Shown piece after piece: positions 1-8,420 of a DNA stretch of 26,425 nt. Below the pieces are notes generated by a model. That model was not told where the DNA came from, made no database searches, and was given only the letters and a program-made list of their open reading frames with translations. The position numbers were made by a program, and so were the translations under genes. Source of the stretch: Dunaliella salina (Eukaryota > Chlorophyta > Chlorophyceae > Chlamydomonadales > Dunaliellaceae); assembly GCA_002284615.2 (NCBI GenBank), contig MU069463.1:159486-185910 (forward strand), read 5' to 3'. Position 1 is the stretch's first letter; each line of letters opens with the position of its first letter.

Positions 1-64
<64 letters not shown>
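1..64. repeat. (CA)n microsatellite at window edge
   Basis: An uninterrupted CA dinucleotide run that starts at the first base and so continues outside the window. Similar runs occur at 12501-12518, 13072-13124 (as TG), 20999-21082 and 21827-21892. Confidence 0.98.
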
Positions 65-65
<1 letters not shown>

Positions 66-633
66 CTAGGTGTATGTAAGGTGCAGCAGGCTGGAGTGTA
101 CCATTTTAAAATACCTGGTTGCTTAAAATTTCCAGATATCATCCTAACAGATTTGTCCCTTCTACAAACAAACCCACCACAGCAAACCGGCAAATTGGCC
201 AAATGGTGAGGATTGGAGGCCTGCTGCAAACGTGGTGTGCAAGCACGGATACAAATTTGACTTAAAACGAAACAAACAATAAAAGACAATTTGTTGATGA
301 ACACCAACTTGGATAGCGTATGATGTGTGACCAAGGGTTTACCCCCAGACTGTATAGAGACCGTTTCAGCGCGACGCACTCTAACTGTCAACGATCGACC
401 AGAGGTCATCCTGAATGATGGTTTCCTGCACCCAGCAAGAGTGAGAAAAGCGGACTGTAGCTCATGTTGCTCCGTAGCCCGGCCCGCCGGGTAGGTCAGC
501 TAAGCATATGACCACTGATCGCACAGTACGTGAACACTCATTGCAGGTAGACTATTGCAGGCAGTGCACAGTCAGCGTTTCCTTTCCTGAAAGAAAAGTC
601 AAGGGCAGATCAACTTCACCTTGAATCCATTTA
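65..633. other. no recognisable gene
   Basis: Mixed-composition sequence with stops in all frames at short spacing. I see no domain, RNA gene or strong repeat here. The only structured item is the hairpin repeat copy that begins at about 634. Confidence 0.6.
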
Positions 634-673
634 GGAGGCACATTGGCCCAAAGATCTGGAAGTCTCCTCCACC
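634..673 (-). repeat. short hairpin element, copy D (hairpin core only)
   Basis: This 40-bp segment matches the hairpin half of the ~100-bp element at 4097-4201 in the same orientation: GGAGGCACATTGGCCCAAA, then a short arm ending CTCCTCCACC. The flanking GGAG/CTCC arms that form the hairpin base are kept, while the polypyrimidine half is missing or too diverged to see. It is the weakest of the four copies. Confidence 0.5.
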
Positions 674-1427
674 TTGCAGCCAAGTAACAGAGAAACCTAG
701 TGAGGACCTGGAGGCTTGAAGGAAGCATCCAGCTCCAGATCTGGGTTCTAGAACCCAACCGTTCAGTAACTTGTTTGATGTTGAAGGCTTGCCTAGCGCC
801 GCGGTGACAGCCTGTGGACGTGCAGCACAGAATGTAATCAATATAGCATGCGTGCGGGCATGCCAGTGGTACTTCGTGCATGCACAATAAAACGCTGATT
901 GTCTTGGGATGTTTTCCTTTACATTTTTCTGCACTACATATTGTCACATGTAACATGATGCTTTGGGGGAAAAACTCGGTTTTTGATGCCAGGATTTGCT
1001 CCAATTTGCAGGTGATTTCTGTTTCTGTTGAGCGATAACAGCGTGCTTGCAAGCACTTGCTCTGTTTTGCACCTTTTCACACAAACAAAGAGGAGCACAA
1101 GTGCTCTGGAACTTCCCCTGACAGCAGCTAGAAACTGTCAACCTTGCAGCTGCTAGACATTTTCGAGGAGGAATTGCTGCCTGGAAACCTTTTGCTGTCT
1201 CTCTTTGAGCAATATCAATTTGTTTTCGTTGGGTTGTACATCCAATTGGTCTCAGCCAAGCAAGATGAAAGGTGGAGATGCTCGCTAAGCACTGCAAGGT
1301 TTTGCACACAAACTTTTTTCACTTTTCGCTCTATTGAAAACAAAAGTTCTCACAGCCAGGTCCTGGAGCCGTGTGCTTCTAGTAACCCTCCAGATCTCCA
1401 TTAGCCTATTTTGGCTCGTATCTTCCA
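674..1427. other. no recognisable gene
   Basis: Several short ORFs exist on both strands, none with a recognisable domain, low-complexity coding bias or convincing splice borders. I see nothing I can name. Confidence 0.5.
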
Positions 1428-1526
1428 GTGGAGGGGACTCACGGCTCTTTATGAGCCAAAGAGTCTCCTTTTCCTTAATTGATGTAGGGAGAGTTCCTTT
1501 GCCTACGTAGTTCTCCTTTTCTTTTC
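1428..1526 (+). repeat. short hairpin element, copy A (reference orientation)
   Basis: This ~99-bp copy has two parts. The first is a hairpin: GGAG-GACTC-GGCTC, a TTTAT loop, then GAGCC-GAGTC-CTCC. The second is a tail containing GATGTAGGGAGAG, GCCTACGTAG and a CTTTTCTTTTC pyrimidine run. It aligns along its whole length with the reverse complement of 4097-4201, and its second half aligns with 3001-3066. No A/B-box pair or protein is visible inside it. Confidence 0.75.
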
Positions 1527-1715
1527 TTTCTACTTTTCTGATTGGTCTGGTCAGAGATACATTTTTTTCTGCTTCAGCCAAGCTGAGGTGGATAATTTTC
1601 CCATCCTGGAGGGTTGAGGGTTGAAGGGAGAGCTCCTATACAAAGAGAAAGAGCGGCAGGCGCAAGTCCAAAGGGAGAGAGAGGAGGAGGGCGCATGAGA
1701 CACGCATGCACCTAC

Positions 1716-1787
1716 ATCTTAGTGATGGTGGCAGGCAGGGTATCTTAGTGATGGTTACAGGGTATCTTAGTGATGGAGGCAGGCAGC
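1716..1787. repeat. 22-26 bp imperfect tandem repeat, 3 copies
   Basis: ATCTTAGTGATGG recurs at 1716, 1742 and 1764, followed by variants of NGGCAGGCAGGG. The spacings are 26 and 22 bp. No coding role is evident. Confidence 0.8.
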
Positions 1788-2220
1788 GGCAAAGCCGCCC
1801 AGACCATGTTGTGTTCTCTAGGGATCTTCTAAGAGTGTTATTGATATGGCTGCCCCGGACTATGGCAGTAGTGACCTGTCACGTCATATTATTGTTATTG
1901 CTAGATTGCTGCAGTATCCTGGATTGGGTAGTTTGGTCAGTTGGATTGAATATTTATCCAGCTCTGATAGAACTGGCAAAGCCAGTTATTAAGAATGTTC
2001 GCTTATTCCTAATTCATATTGCACATACTCATACCACAGAGAGTATGATTTAGGTGTAAGGAATCCTCTGTGTGCTGCTTCTGATGGGGAGAGCAGCTGA
2101 ACCAACACAGAATCACTTCCCCTGGGGCTTGCCGGAAACAGGGGTTCCATCCTTTGCGCTAGAGTTACCTAGCCCCTGGACCTTTAAGGTCCACCACTTG
2201 TTGGTGCTGTGTGCTGCCAG
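1788..2220. other. unassigned; may contain eroded 5' part of the LINE
   Basis: The LINE endonuclease tail becomes readable only from about 2221. Upstream sequence could be its eroded 5' part, but I see no endonuclease motif here and no clear 5' boundary or target-site duplication. Confidence 0.35.
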
Positions 2221-2530
2221 GTCAGTGAAATGCAAAGGGCGGTGATCTCGCATGACAGGCCATTGCTTCCTAAGTATGACCTTCAGTTCAAATGTGCCTT
2301 GTGATCATGTGGACTGGGATCAGGATGTGCGTGAATGCGTTGAAGGTCGTTATGTGAGTGACCTGGTGCAGTTGGTGTGAAATGATTTGAAGGCCGAGTC
2401 TGCTGTGTGGGGCTTCAAACTCAGATCCAAGATGCTATCAATGAGGGGAATGTGGACAGGGTGTGTGCTTGTTTCCGGAATTTGGTTGTCCAAGCTGCCA
2501 CTGAAGATGTAGGATGGCAAGAAGACAGAT
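2221..2530 (+). pseudogene. LINE endonuclease C-terminal remnant
   Basis: The frame opening at 2221 reads ...VISHDRPLLPKYDLQFKCAL before a stop at 2302. The S-H-D-R-P-L stretch resembles the S-D-H-x-P catalytic end motif of AP-type LINE endonucleases with two residues transposed, so activity would be lost. A second frame from 2303 (DHVDWDQDVRECVEG...) continues the linker, and a third frame carries the part around 2415-2535 (INEGNVDRVCACFRN). The frame changes show decay. The endonuclease assignment rests on one motif plus position upstream of the RT. Confidence 0.55.
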
Positions 2531-2536
2531 ATGTGA

Positions 2537-2886
2537 GTGGAAGAAGAGCAACTTAGTGCTTGCAGGACGATTTGGATTGATGCAGCATATAGAAATAAAA
2601 GGAGGGCTTTCATTGATGCAGTGAGATCAAATCAAGCTGTGCATGCTTGTAATTTTCTGCGCAAGAAACACATTAGGCACACTAAGCAGGCACATGTTAA
2701 AGCCCAGAGAGCCCAGTTTCTTGAAAAGCTTTGTAGGAATGACCCTACCATCCATCCAGTGCTGCGCGCGCCCAAGCGCAAGCACCAGACGCCTTGTGCT
2801 GCCACGGCCTGGGAAGAGCACCTTCAGCGCCAATACAAGCCATTTGCTGCTGCTGCCGCTCCCTTAGCAACTGCAGGCCCTTCTGC

Positions 2887-2918
<32 letters not shown>

Positions 2919-2945
2919 ACCCTCCCTCCTCAGCCCCATCCGCCA

Positions 2946-2981
<36 letters not shown>

Positions 2982-3010
2982 ACCCTTCAACCCCCTCAGC
3001 CCTTCCTTAA
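2537..3010 (+). pseudogene. LINE ORF2 linker fragment with expanded alanine tracts
   Basis: The first ~105 residues are basic and helical (AYRNKRRAFIDAVRS, later RAPKRKHQTP), matching the region between endonuclease and reverse transcriptase in LINE ORF2 proteins. The rest is alanine coded by long GCT runs at 2883-2919 and 2947-2979. The reading frame ends where hairpin-element copy C begins at about 3001. Further GCT runs follow at 3084-3103 and 3141-3174, so the insertion split a once continuous Ala-rich segment. Such long alanine runs are not typical of LINE ORF2 and look like later repeat expansion. Confidence 0.65.
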
Positions 3011-3140
3011 TTGATGTAGGGAGAGTTTCTCTGCCTCCGTTGTTTTTCTGTTCTTTTCTTTTCTCTCCCCCTCAGCTCCCTCAGCTGCTGCTGCTGCTGC
3101 TGCCGCAGCTTCTACCCATTTAGCCTCCTCAGACTCCTCA

Positions 3141-3174
<34 letters not shown>
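2883..3174. repeat. cluster of (GCT)n trinucleotide tracts
   Basis: Four GCT/CTG runs lie at about 2883-2919, 2947-2979, 3084-3103 and 3141-3174, all within the LINE remnant. Read on the plus strand in the LINE frame they give polyalanine. Confidence 0.9.
3001..3066 (+). repeat. short hairpin element, copy C (tail half only)
   Basis: CCTTAATTGATGTAGGGAG and the following pyrimidine-rich tail match copy A from about 1474 on; the hairpin half is absent. The segment is flanked by a perfect 10-bp direct repeat, CCCCCTCAGC, at 2991-3000 and 3067-3076. This is consistent with a target-site duplication from insertion of a truncated copy. The right border also looks like a splice acceptor (long pyrimidine tract then CAG), so an intron-like reading is possible. 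Confidence 0.65.
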
Positions 3175-3177
<3 letters not shown>

Positions 3178-3242
3178 TTGCTGCCGCCCCTCCGGCTAAA
3201 CACGGGTGCTTCTGTGGCTCCTCCCTTAGCTCCCTTTCCTCC

Positions 3243-3530
3243 TTGCCTGATCGTTGGTGGTTTGTGCAATGGGGAGGAGCACATGGTGTGGACGGCAGGG
3301 ACCTTGCGGTTCCTTTGAACCAGCGTTCCTTGCCTGCCAGTGCTCCAATTCAAGGGGATCAGACCAGGTGGATCCCTGAACTTGATGCATTTGAGATGCC
3401 CAGTTACTCTTCTGTGCGTGCTTTAGTCTCTGCTTATGTGAAGAAGATGAACTCCCATTCTTCCCCTGGCTTTGATAAATGTTGCTGCAACTTTCTCAAA
3501 GAATGCTGTGAAGCTAGTGCCCAAGAATAA
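3243..3530 (+). pseudogene. LINE reverse transcriptase fragment, N-terminal motifs
   Basis: The 95-residue segment contains GDQTRWIPELDAFEMPS followed by MNSHSSPGFDK. The latter corresponds to the S-S-P-G-x-D motif at the start of the LINE reverse transcriptase fingers. The frame ends at 3530 and the next RT section is in another frame. The methionine at 3243 is not a real start; it is simply the first ATG after the last frameshift. Confidence 0.75.
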
Positions 3531-3533
3531 TGG

Positions 3534-3743
3534 ATGAGAGGTGTTGATCGCATGAATGTTCTTGTGCCAGATATCTCTCAGCTGTTCAAGTTGATGTTCG
3601 ACAAGGTTTGTATTCCTCAGTTATGGAAGGCCCAAATCACACCTCTGCATCAAAAGGGGCATGTCCTGGACCCTGGTAACAATCGCATGCTTGCCATGGC
3701 ACAATATATTGTTTGTATGCAGATATCCTGCGTGAGGTTGTAA
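3534..3743 (+). pseudogene. LINE reverse transcriptase fragment, fingers
   Basis: It reads LFKLMFDKVCIPQLWKAQ, then TPLHQKGHVLDPGNNRMLA. This matches the LINE RT block P-x-x-W-K ... K-K-G ... D-P-x-N-Y-R-P/M. The expected Y in NYR is N here. Continuity with the preceding fragment requires a frame change at the stop around 3531. Confidence 0.75.
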
Positions 3744-3862
3744 CAGACTGGTGCAAGGCCAAGGACACGATTCCAGACTCTCTGTTTGGTTTTTTACCTG
3801 GCCGGACTGTCCTGCAACCCATACTTATTTTGAGGCACTTGAAACACGCAGTGCAGGTGTAA
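3718..3862 (+). pseudogene. LINE reverse transcriptase fragment, GF-x-PGR block
   Basis: This frame reads ILREVVTDWCKAKDTIPDS, then LFGFLPGRTVLQPILILRHL, ending at a stop near 3860. It corresponds to the conserved Q-x-G-F-x-x-G-R block of LINE RTs, with the usual Q replaced by L. It overlaps the end of the previous fragment, which fixes a frameshift near 3700-3740. Confidence 0.75.
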
Positions 3863-3883
3863 GGGCTGAACACTTCTCCTCGG

Positions 3884-4096
3884 TTGTTGGCGGCTTTCAT
3901 TGATTCCAAGCAGGCATATGACAAGAGCCCTAGGGGCAAACTCTGGGAACATTTTCAGTGTATCTGCATGCCTGCGCACATGTTGGCTGTCATCAAGAAC
4001 TTGTATGAGAATGATGAGTCTGTCTTGGTGGATGGACTGAAGCAGGCTACAGTGAGTCCTACTAGGGGTGCACCATTTGTCTCCTCTGTTTTTTGC
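3884..4096 (+). pseudogene. LINE reverse transcriptase palm, motif A and start of motif B
   Basis: FIDSKQAYDKSPRGKLWEHF is the motif A block with the catalytic aspartate (F-x-D-x-x-x-A-Y-D). It is followed by AVIKNLYENDES and then TVSPTRGAPF, where motif B (usually G-V-x-Q-G-x-P-L-S-P) should be. The coding sequence is cut at 4096 by the short hairpin element. If that element is skipped, the next plus-strand bases continue as LCNNDIDRLGEG, the expected LINE sequence. Confidence 0.8.
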
Positions 4097-4201
4097 TAAG
4101 AAAAGGAAAGTTACGTAGGCAGAGAAAGTTTCCCAACATCGATAAACAAAAAGGAGACACATTGGCTCAAAAAGAGCTGTGAGTCGTCTCCACCACATTG
4201 C
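4097..4201 (-). repeat. short hairpin element, copy B, inserted in the LINE RT
   Basis: The reverse complement of this 105-bp segment aligns with copy A along its length: GGAGAC...GTCTCC hairpin base, GCTC/GAGC inner stem, GATGTTGGGAA, GCCTACGTAA, then CTTTTCTTA. It lies exactly between RT motif B and motif C coding sequence. TTGC occurs at both borders (4093-4096 and 4198-4201), a candidate short target duplication. The element is therefore younger than the LINE copy it interrupts. Confidence 0.75.
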
Positions 4202-4440
4202 TTTATGCAATAATGACATAGATCGCTTGGGAGAAGGCGTTGGTGGAGATATCACAGGCACTTAGGGGGTCAGAGTCACTCACATCCTTCATGCGGATGA
4301 TCTGAAGCACTTCACTACGAAAAAGTCAGATTAAATGCAGTGCATGCTTGACGGATTGCAAATTATGCAACAAGGAAGGGCCTGACAGTGAATGTTGCAA
4401 GGGTGGAGGTAGTACACACATTTTGGTATGGGGAGGATCA
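4202..4440 (+). pseudogene. LINE reverse transcriptase palm, motif C
   Basis: Reading in from 4202 gives LCNNDIDRLGEGVGGDITGT, a stop, then GVRVTHILHADDLKHF. HADD is the catalytic Y/F-A-D-D motif with the first position changed to H. N-D-I upstream is also typical of LINE RTs. Downstream the sequence continues in several frames with stops (for example ...LTVNVARVEVVHTFWYG around 4380-4430). Confidence 0.75.
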
Positions 4441-4473
4441 ACTGGCCAATATAAATTCCTTTAAACATTATAT

Positions 4474-4983
4474 TTGAATGATCTGAGCATGCATTTTACT
4501 CGCAATGGCAACATGGTTGCAGCTGCTGAGCGCACGGTTCCCACTTTCCATACTGGCTACCAACGTGTGAGGCAATTTGCACAAGATCATGGGCTTGTAG
4601 ATAGACCGCACACTCTGCTGTGGCTAACTAAAACATACACCATTCCTGCAAGCATGTATGCAAGCCAGGTTTGGGGAATTTGGTACATTAAGGAGGGTGC
4701 TGAAATGGATTGCCCACTGCATATGGATCACCTTCGGTTTTGGAAGCGGGTGCTGGGAGCTAAATGGACTACTTGTAATTGGACAGTGCTGAAGGAGCGT
4801 GGGCAGGAACCCTTGCAATTTTATTGGTTTAGGGCAGCGATAAGGTTTTACAACCCTCTGTTGTGCTGCAACAGTACTATTTTGAGGCATGTGCTGCAGG
4901 CTGACAGGGCGTTGCAACAATGCTCAATTGAGCATTATTCCTGGTGTGAAGTGCTGGACATCAGAAGTTCTGACTGCATTTAG
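4474..4983 (+). pseudogene. LINE ORF2 thumb/C-terminal fragment
   Basis: A 169-residue open segment reads ...RNGNMVAAAERTVPTF, then LTKTYTIPASMYASQVWGIW and FWKRVLGAKWTTCNW. The (I)PA-x-x-Y-A/G-S/C-x-V-W-G pattern followed by a lone helix-rich domain is the usual connection region after the RT palm in LINE proteins. It is the longest intact piece of this element. It ends at a stop at 4981; the coding sense resumes in another frame around 5040-5080. Confidence 0.75.
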
Positions 4984-5040
4984 GGGGCTGCAAAGGAATG
5001 AGCAGTTGAATAATGTACGTCATGGAACGGTGATGTCATG

Positions 5041-5910
5041 TTAAGGATTTGCAAAAGACTTGCGGACGCAGCTGTGTAAGGTTTGGCATACTTGAACAGC
5101 GCTGATCCCAGGGGTCACAATGAAAAGCGGGCTACTTACCATCGTTGGATCGCTTCTTGTTTGAATCCAATTAGTGCTGAGACTGCGCCTTACAAAGCCC
5201 CTAATGTCTCCATTGAGATTTGGGAAAACGTGTGCAGCAGAACATTTCGTATTTCAGGCAAAGGGCCCACGGTGGGGGTAGAGAGCTTGTCGGCAAACTG
5301 GTGTGAATTGCCACTGTGATCTTTGTGCTCCGCACACACGCAAAGATCTTTAAGACGAGAAACATGCCCTTTCCCTTTGTAATTTGTGCAACTGTTTGTG
5401 CTTGTCTTTGAGACAAGTACGCGTTTCTCTAGATTTTTTCCCTCAGACATTAATTACCCTTGGTCAGATTGGTTTTTAGATTCGGAGGCTAGCAATGAGG
5501 ACATTCACCACTTTCTTCAGCGAAACTCGACAAAATTTGGCAATGTCCAGCAGGCTAAGCTGCCGAACGGCCTGGCTGAAGGCCAAAACCAAGGGTAGAA
5601 AGACACTACCTTTGGTGCTATCAGGGCCAGCCCCTCGCCCGCGCGTGTCACCGCTGGAGTTGTTCTTGCCACCTCAACAAAGCGCAAGTCCACTGACCAA
5701 ACCTCCTCTCCAGCACACGCAGCAACAACAGCAGCAGGTGGCAAGCATAACGAGTTCAAGGAAAAAATTTGCCACCCTCCCTTGTCGACAGCAGCAAGAG
5801 CACCTGGGCAGCACAAGGCGGGCCAAGCAGCAAGCATAGAACAATTGAGCCAAGCTCGAGCACGCCAGATTGCGCAAAGTATGAGAATTCCATACGGGTT
5901 GCTGCCCTGA
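5041..5910 (+). pseudogene. LINE ORF2 C-terminal tail with CxxC-H-C knuckle
   Basis: 5083-5319 reads WHRWIAS-like sequence (RATYHRWIASCLNPISAE). A different frame at 5318-5383 gives CDLCAPHTRKDL, a stop, then DEKHALSLC. This is the C-x-x-C ... H-x-x-x-x-C knuckle found near the end of many LINE ORF2 proteins. The frame open from 5386 continues past a stop at 5597 into a Ser/Thr/Ala-rich tail (STKRKSTDQTSSPAHAATT) and stops at about 5908. I take that as the 3' end of the element's coding part. Confidence 0.65.
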
Positions 5911-6000
5911 AAGCATTTCCATGGGTAGCTGCCCTGAAAGCACGTCCATGGGTAGCTGCCCTAAAAGCATTTCCATGGGAAGCTGCCCTAAAGCGTTTCT
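5901..6000. repeat. 27-bp minisatellite, 3.7 units
   Basis: Units start at 5901, 5928, 5955 and 5982, each beginning GCTGCCCT(G/A)AAAGCA and ending CCATGGG(T/A)A. As 27 is divisible by three, each strand shows a nine-residue repeat (VAALKAFPW on plus, GQLPMEMLS on minus). It sits directly at the 3' end of the LINE remnant. Confidence 0.95.
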
Positions 6001-6492
6001 AGATGAAGACCTGGACTGTGGTCCCCAAGGCGTGAGCACAGAGTTATCCTTGGGATCCAATAGTTGATACCATCATGGATAGTGGGTGTGACTCAAAGAG
6101 GAGCAAACATGAATGCCAGACATTGCTTAAATTCAAGTAAACGTGGAGCTTTGCATGAGCATGTGCTTTCAGGCTATTGCTGCCTGGAGCTTCCTCTCAT
6201 GAAACATTGCAATAAGGTTTTGGATTTTTGAGAAAACTGCATTTCACCATTTCTCTCCTGCACTTGGCGTCTGGATATCTGGAGTCTCGAGTTAAACATG
6301 TGAGCTTTCGGGTTGAGACTTCTTTTGCCATTCTTCTCTGTGCCTACTAGGAGAACCTTTGCGTTATGGTGTAGTACGAGTGCTTGTTTCGCACCAGTTG
6401 ATGCCTCTATATGTAAGCTCTCTTTTAGACTTGTCTTGTTTCAGGCCTGTGTTTCCGCTCAGCTGCCCTTGTAGGCGGATATAGCGATGTAA
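6001..6492. other. no recognisable gene
   Basis: No domain, RNA gene or clear repeat is visible. Short ORFs only. Confidence 0.5.
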
Positions 6493-6867
6493 CCTTACCT
6501 TACCTACCAGGGCGACAGAGTTGTGTACGTGGTGGCTGAGCATCTCTTTTCTGATTTCCCCTCTGCTCACAGAGTTCTTCAAGACGAGACAGGCACTTTT
6601 TACTACACTCAGGCTAGTTCTGAGGATTTCTTTCATTCCTTATAGGACCAAGCTAATGAGACTTGTCACTTTATTTCTAATCTCATGGATATTTATTCTG
6701 TGGATGGAGCATTCACCAGGCCGAGCAGCCAAATAACCTGGCTGAAGGTCAAACCCAATTGTAACCTTGTGCGTGGTGGCTGTCCAGATGGAAACGCCCA
6801 ATGTGAAACGTTTTGCTGGACACCATCAGAAAATCTCCATCTCCAAGGAGGAAAAAGAAGGTCTTAA
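6493..6867 (+). pseudogene. unrecognised coding-like fragment with an internal stop
   Basis: One plus-strand frame is open from 6493 to 6642 (...GDRVVYVVAEHLFSDFPSA, then DETGTFYYTQASSEDFFHSL). After a single TAG at 6643 it stays open to 6867 (DQANETCHFISNLMDIYSVD...). The amino-acid composition looks protein-like rather than random or low-complexity. I do not recognise a family. A 23-bp stretch near 6736 (CCTGGCTGAAGGTCAAA) resembles 5571-5593 in the LINE tail, so it may be debris of a related element. A real exon is the alternative. Confidence 0.3.
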
Positions 6868-7794
6868 GTCAACGCTGGACAGCAATCTGCATGCATTAAG
6901 GAAAGATCAGTCAGCACTGACGCTGGTCCCGAAGGAGCTTAGCTTTTCTGTACTGCAGGCATCCATTGCTAAACTTACTTGCAGATGGCCCAGTCCGAAC
7001 CATTTATGCTGATCATGTTCGGAACCCTTGATCAAACAACAGCAGAAACGTGTCATTGCGTCTTCAGGGTCAGACTGCTCTTTGGGACAGGCTGGCAAGA
7101 AGGCTCCAAAATGGCCTTCAAATACTCTTGTGAGCAGGTGCTGCTAAGTACATGAGCCTGACAAATGCACCTCAAGATTCTTTAAACTGCATTGAAGCTT
7201 TCAATAAATGGGTAGTAAGAGACCAATGTTCAAGAGTACATGATCAATGAATAGGTAAGTCCAAAGGATTGAGAAAGTCCGACTATCATTTCGTTGTGGA
7301 CCTGTTGTCGTCATAGCCGTTGTTTATGGCTGTCAAGTCTAGCTCGTGATGCTGCTGAGCACACCTGCTGGGACACCTTGCAAGTCCTGTGCACCCTATG
7401 ATATTCCCTTGCATCTGAGTCTGATGCAAGCACCCAAAACTCCGCTGCGCAAGCCCGGTTATTATTTTTATGAGCAGAGCCAAATCCAAGGAGCAAGCAT
7501 TTGTAAAGCCTCTAATTGCCTGCCCCGTGCATGGTGACGTGCTCCCTCTGAAAAGGCCCGTCAGTCCTACTTAACACCATTGCTTCTGCTCTTTACTGAG
7601 GTATGTACAGAACAACCAAGAGGGCCCTGTGCTGCAGGTATGTACAAGAGCATACATGTATGTACAAGGTGCAGCAAATGGGACACTGCACAAGTGCAGC
7701 CTCTTGCGTGCTCATGGTGCACGTCTTCAACGGTGCAATCCATTGAATTTTCTCAGCTTCGAGGCCATCAAGGTGCCCGATCCCAAGTAAAGCT
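6868..7794. other. no recognisable gene
   Basis: Short ORFs on both strands with no recognisable motifs. GTATGTACA-type words recur around 7602-7670 (GTATGTACAGAAC, GTATGTACAAGAG, GTATGTACAAGGT) but without regular spacing. Confidence 0.5.
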
Positions 7795-7874
7795 GCTACC
7801 ACTGCAGACAGCTACCACTGCAGACAGCTACCACTACAGGCTGCTACCACTGCAGGCTACTGCTACTGCAAGCA
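7795..7874. repeat. 16-bp tandem repeat, about 5 units
   Basis: GCTACCACTGCAGACA-like units start at 7795, 7811, 7827 and 7843, then at 7856 with a shorter step. Later units are more diverged. Confidence 0.9.
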
Positions 7875-8013
7875 GCCACCAGCAGCATGCACTAGCCGCA
7901 TGGAAATCATGACAGACAAGGAAAATTTGGCCCTAGACGCTCACAACATGTGCGCCGAGGTATCAGCAGCCATGCAGACGGATGCAGGTTTGCACGCGTG
8001 CCACGCATTGCTT

Positions 8014-8272
8014 GATCTTCCTGGCCACGCTTGCATCTGCTCCATCATGACCTTCCCACCCCGCTTGCATTTGCTCCATCATGATCTTCCTGGCCACGCT
8101 TGCATTTGCTCCATCATGATCTTCCTGGCCACGCTTGCATTTGCTCCATCGTGATCTTCCTGGCAACGCTTGCATCTGCTCCATCATGACCTTCCCAGCC
8201 ACGCTTGCATCTGCTCCATCGTGATCTTCCTGGCAACGCTTGCATGTGCTCCATCATGATCACCCCGGCCAC
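8014..8272. repeat. 35-bp minisatellite, about 7.4 units
   Basis: Units starting GA(T/C)CTTCC at 8014, 8049, 8083, 8118, 8153, 8188, 8223 and 8258 share GCTTGCAT(C/T)TGCTCCATC. Every step is 35 bp except one of 34. Because 35 is not divisible by three, any reading frame through it repeats only every three units. Confidence 0.96.
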
Positions 8273-8420
8273 AGAACGTTCTGAGTGGACATCCTCGCAA
8301 CAGCCGTCTTGATGGTTGCAAGTTTGTTGTCAAGTGCAGCTGTCGTGCGGATCGGTGCGGGAAGAGGGGCTCTTCGCAGTGGCACTGCCCTCACTAATCG
8401 TCGGGCTGCTGCCCCGCCTT

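Larger units (their letters stand above)
2221..5910 (+). mobile_element. degenerate LINE (non-LTR) retrotransposon
   Basis: Plus-strand remnants follow LINE ORF2 order: an endonuclease tail (2221-2400), a basic linker (2537-2850), reverse transcriptase motifs (3400-4330), thumb and C-terminal region (4440-5100), and a CxxC...H...C knuckle (5318-5383). The pieces fall in different frames with internal stops, so one intact protein is not encoded. Recognisable palm motifs are SSPGFDK, FIDSKQAYD and HADD (a variant of Y/FADD). Alanine-coding GCT tracts and two short hairpin repeats interrupt it. The absence of integrase, protease or LTRs and the presence of the knuckle argue for a LINE rather than an LTR element. 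The clade (L1-like, RTE-like or other) cannot be settled by eye. The 3' end is placed near the start of the 27-bp minisatellite; no poly-A tail or target duplication is evident. Confidence 0.88.

Noticed and set aside
1706..2053. 115-codon plus-strand ORF
   Set aside because: Starts in a tandem repeat, has no recognisable domain, and has no clear relation to the LINE downstream.
8014..8272. CRISPR array
   Set aside because: Units are directly adjacent without unique spacers, in a eukaryotic context; it is a minisatellite.
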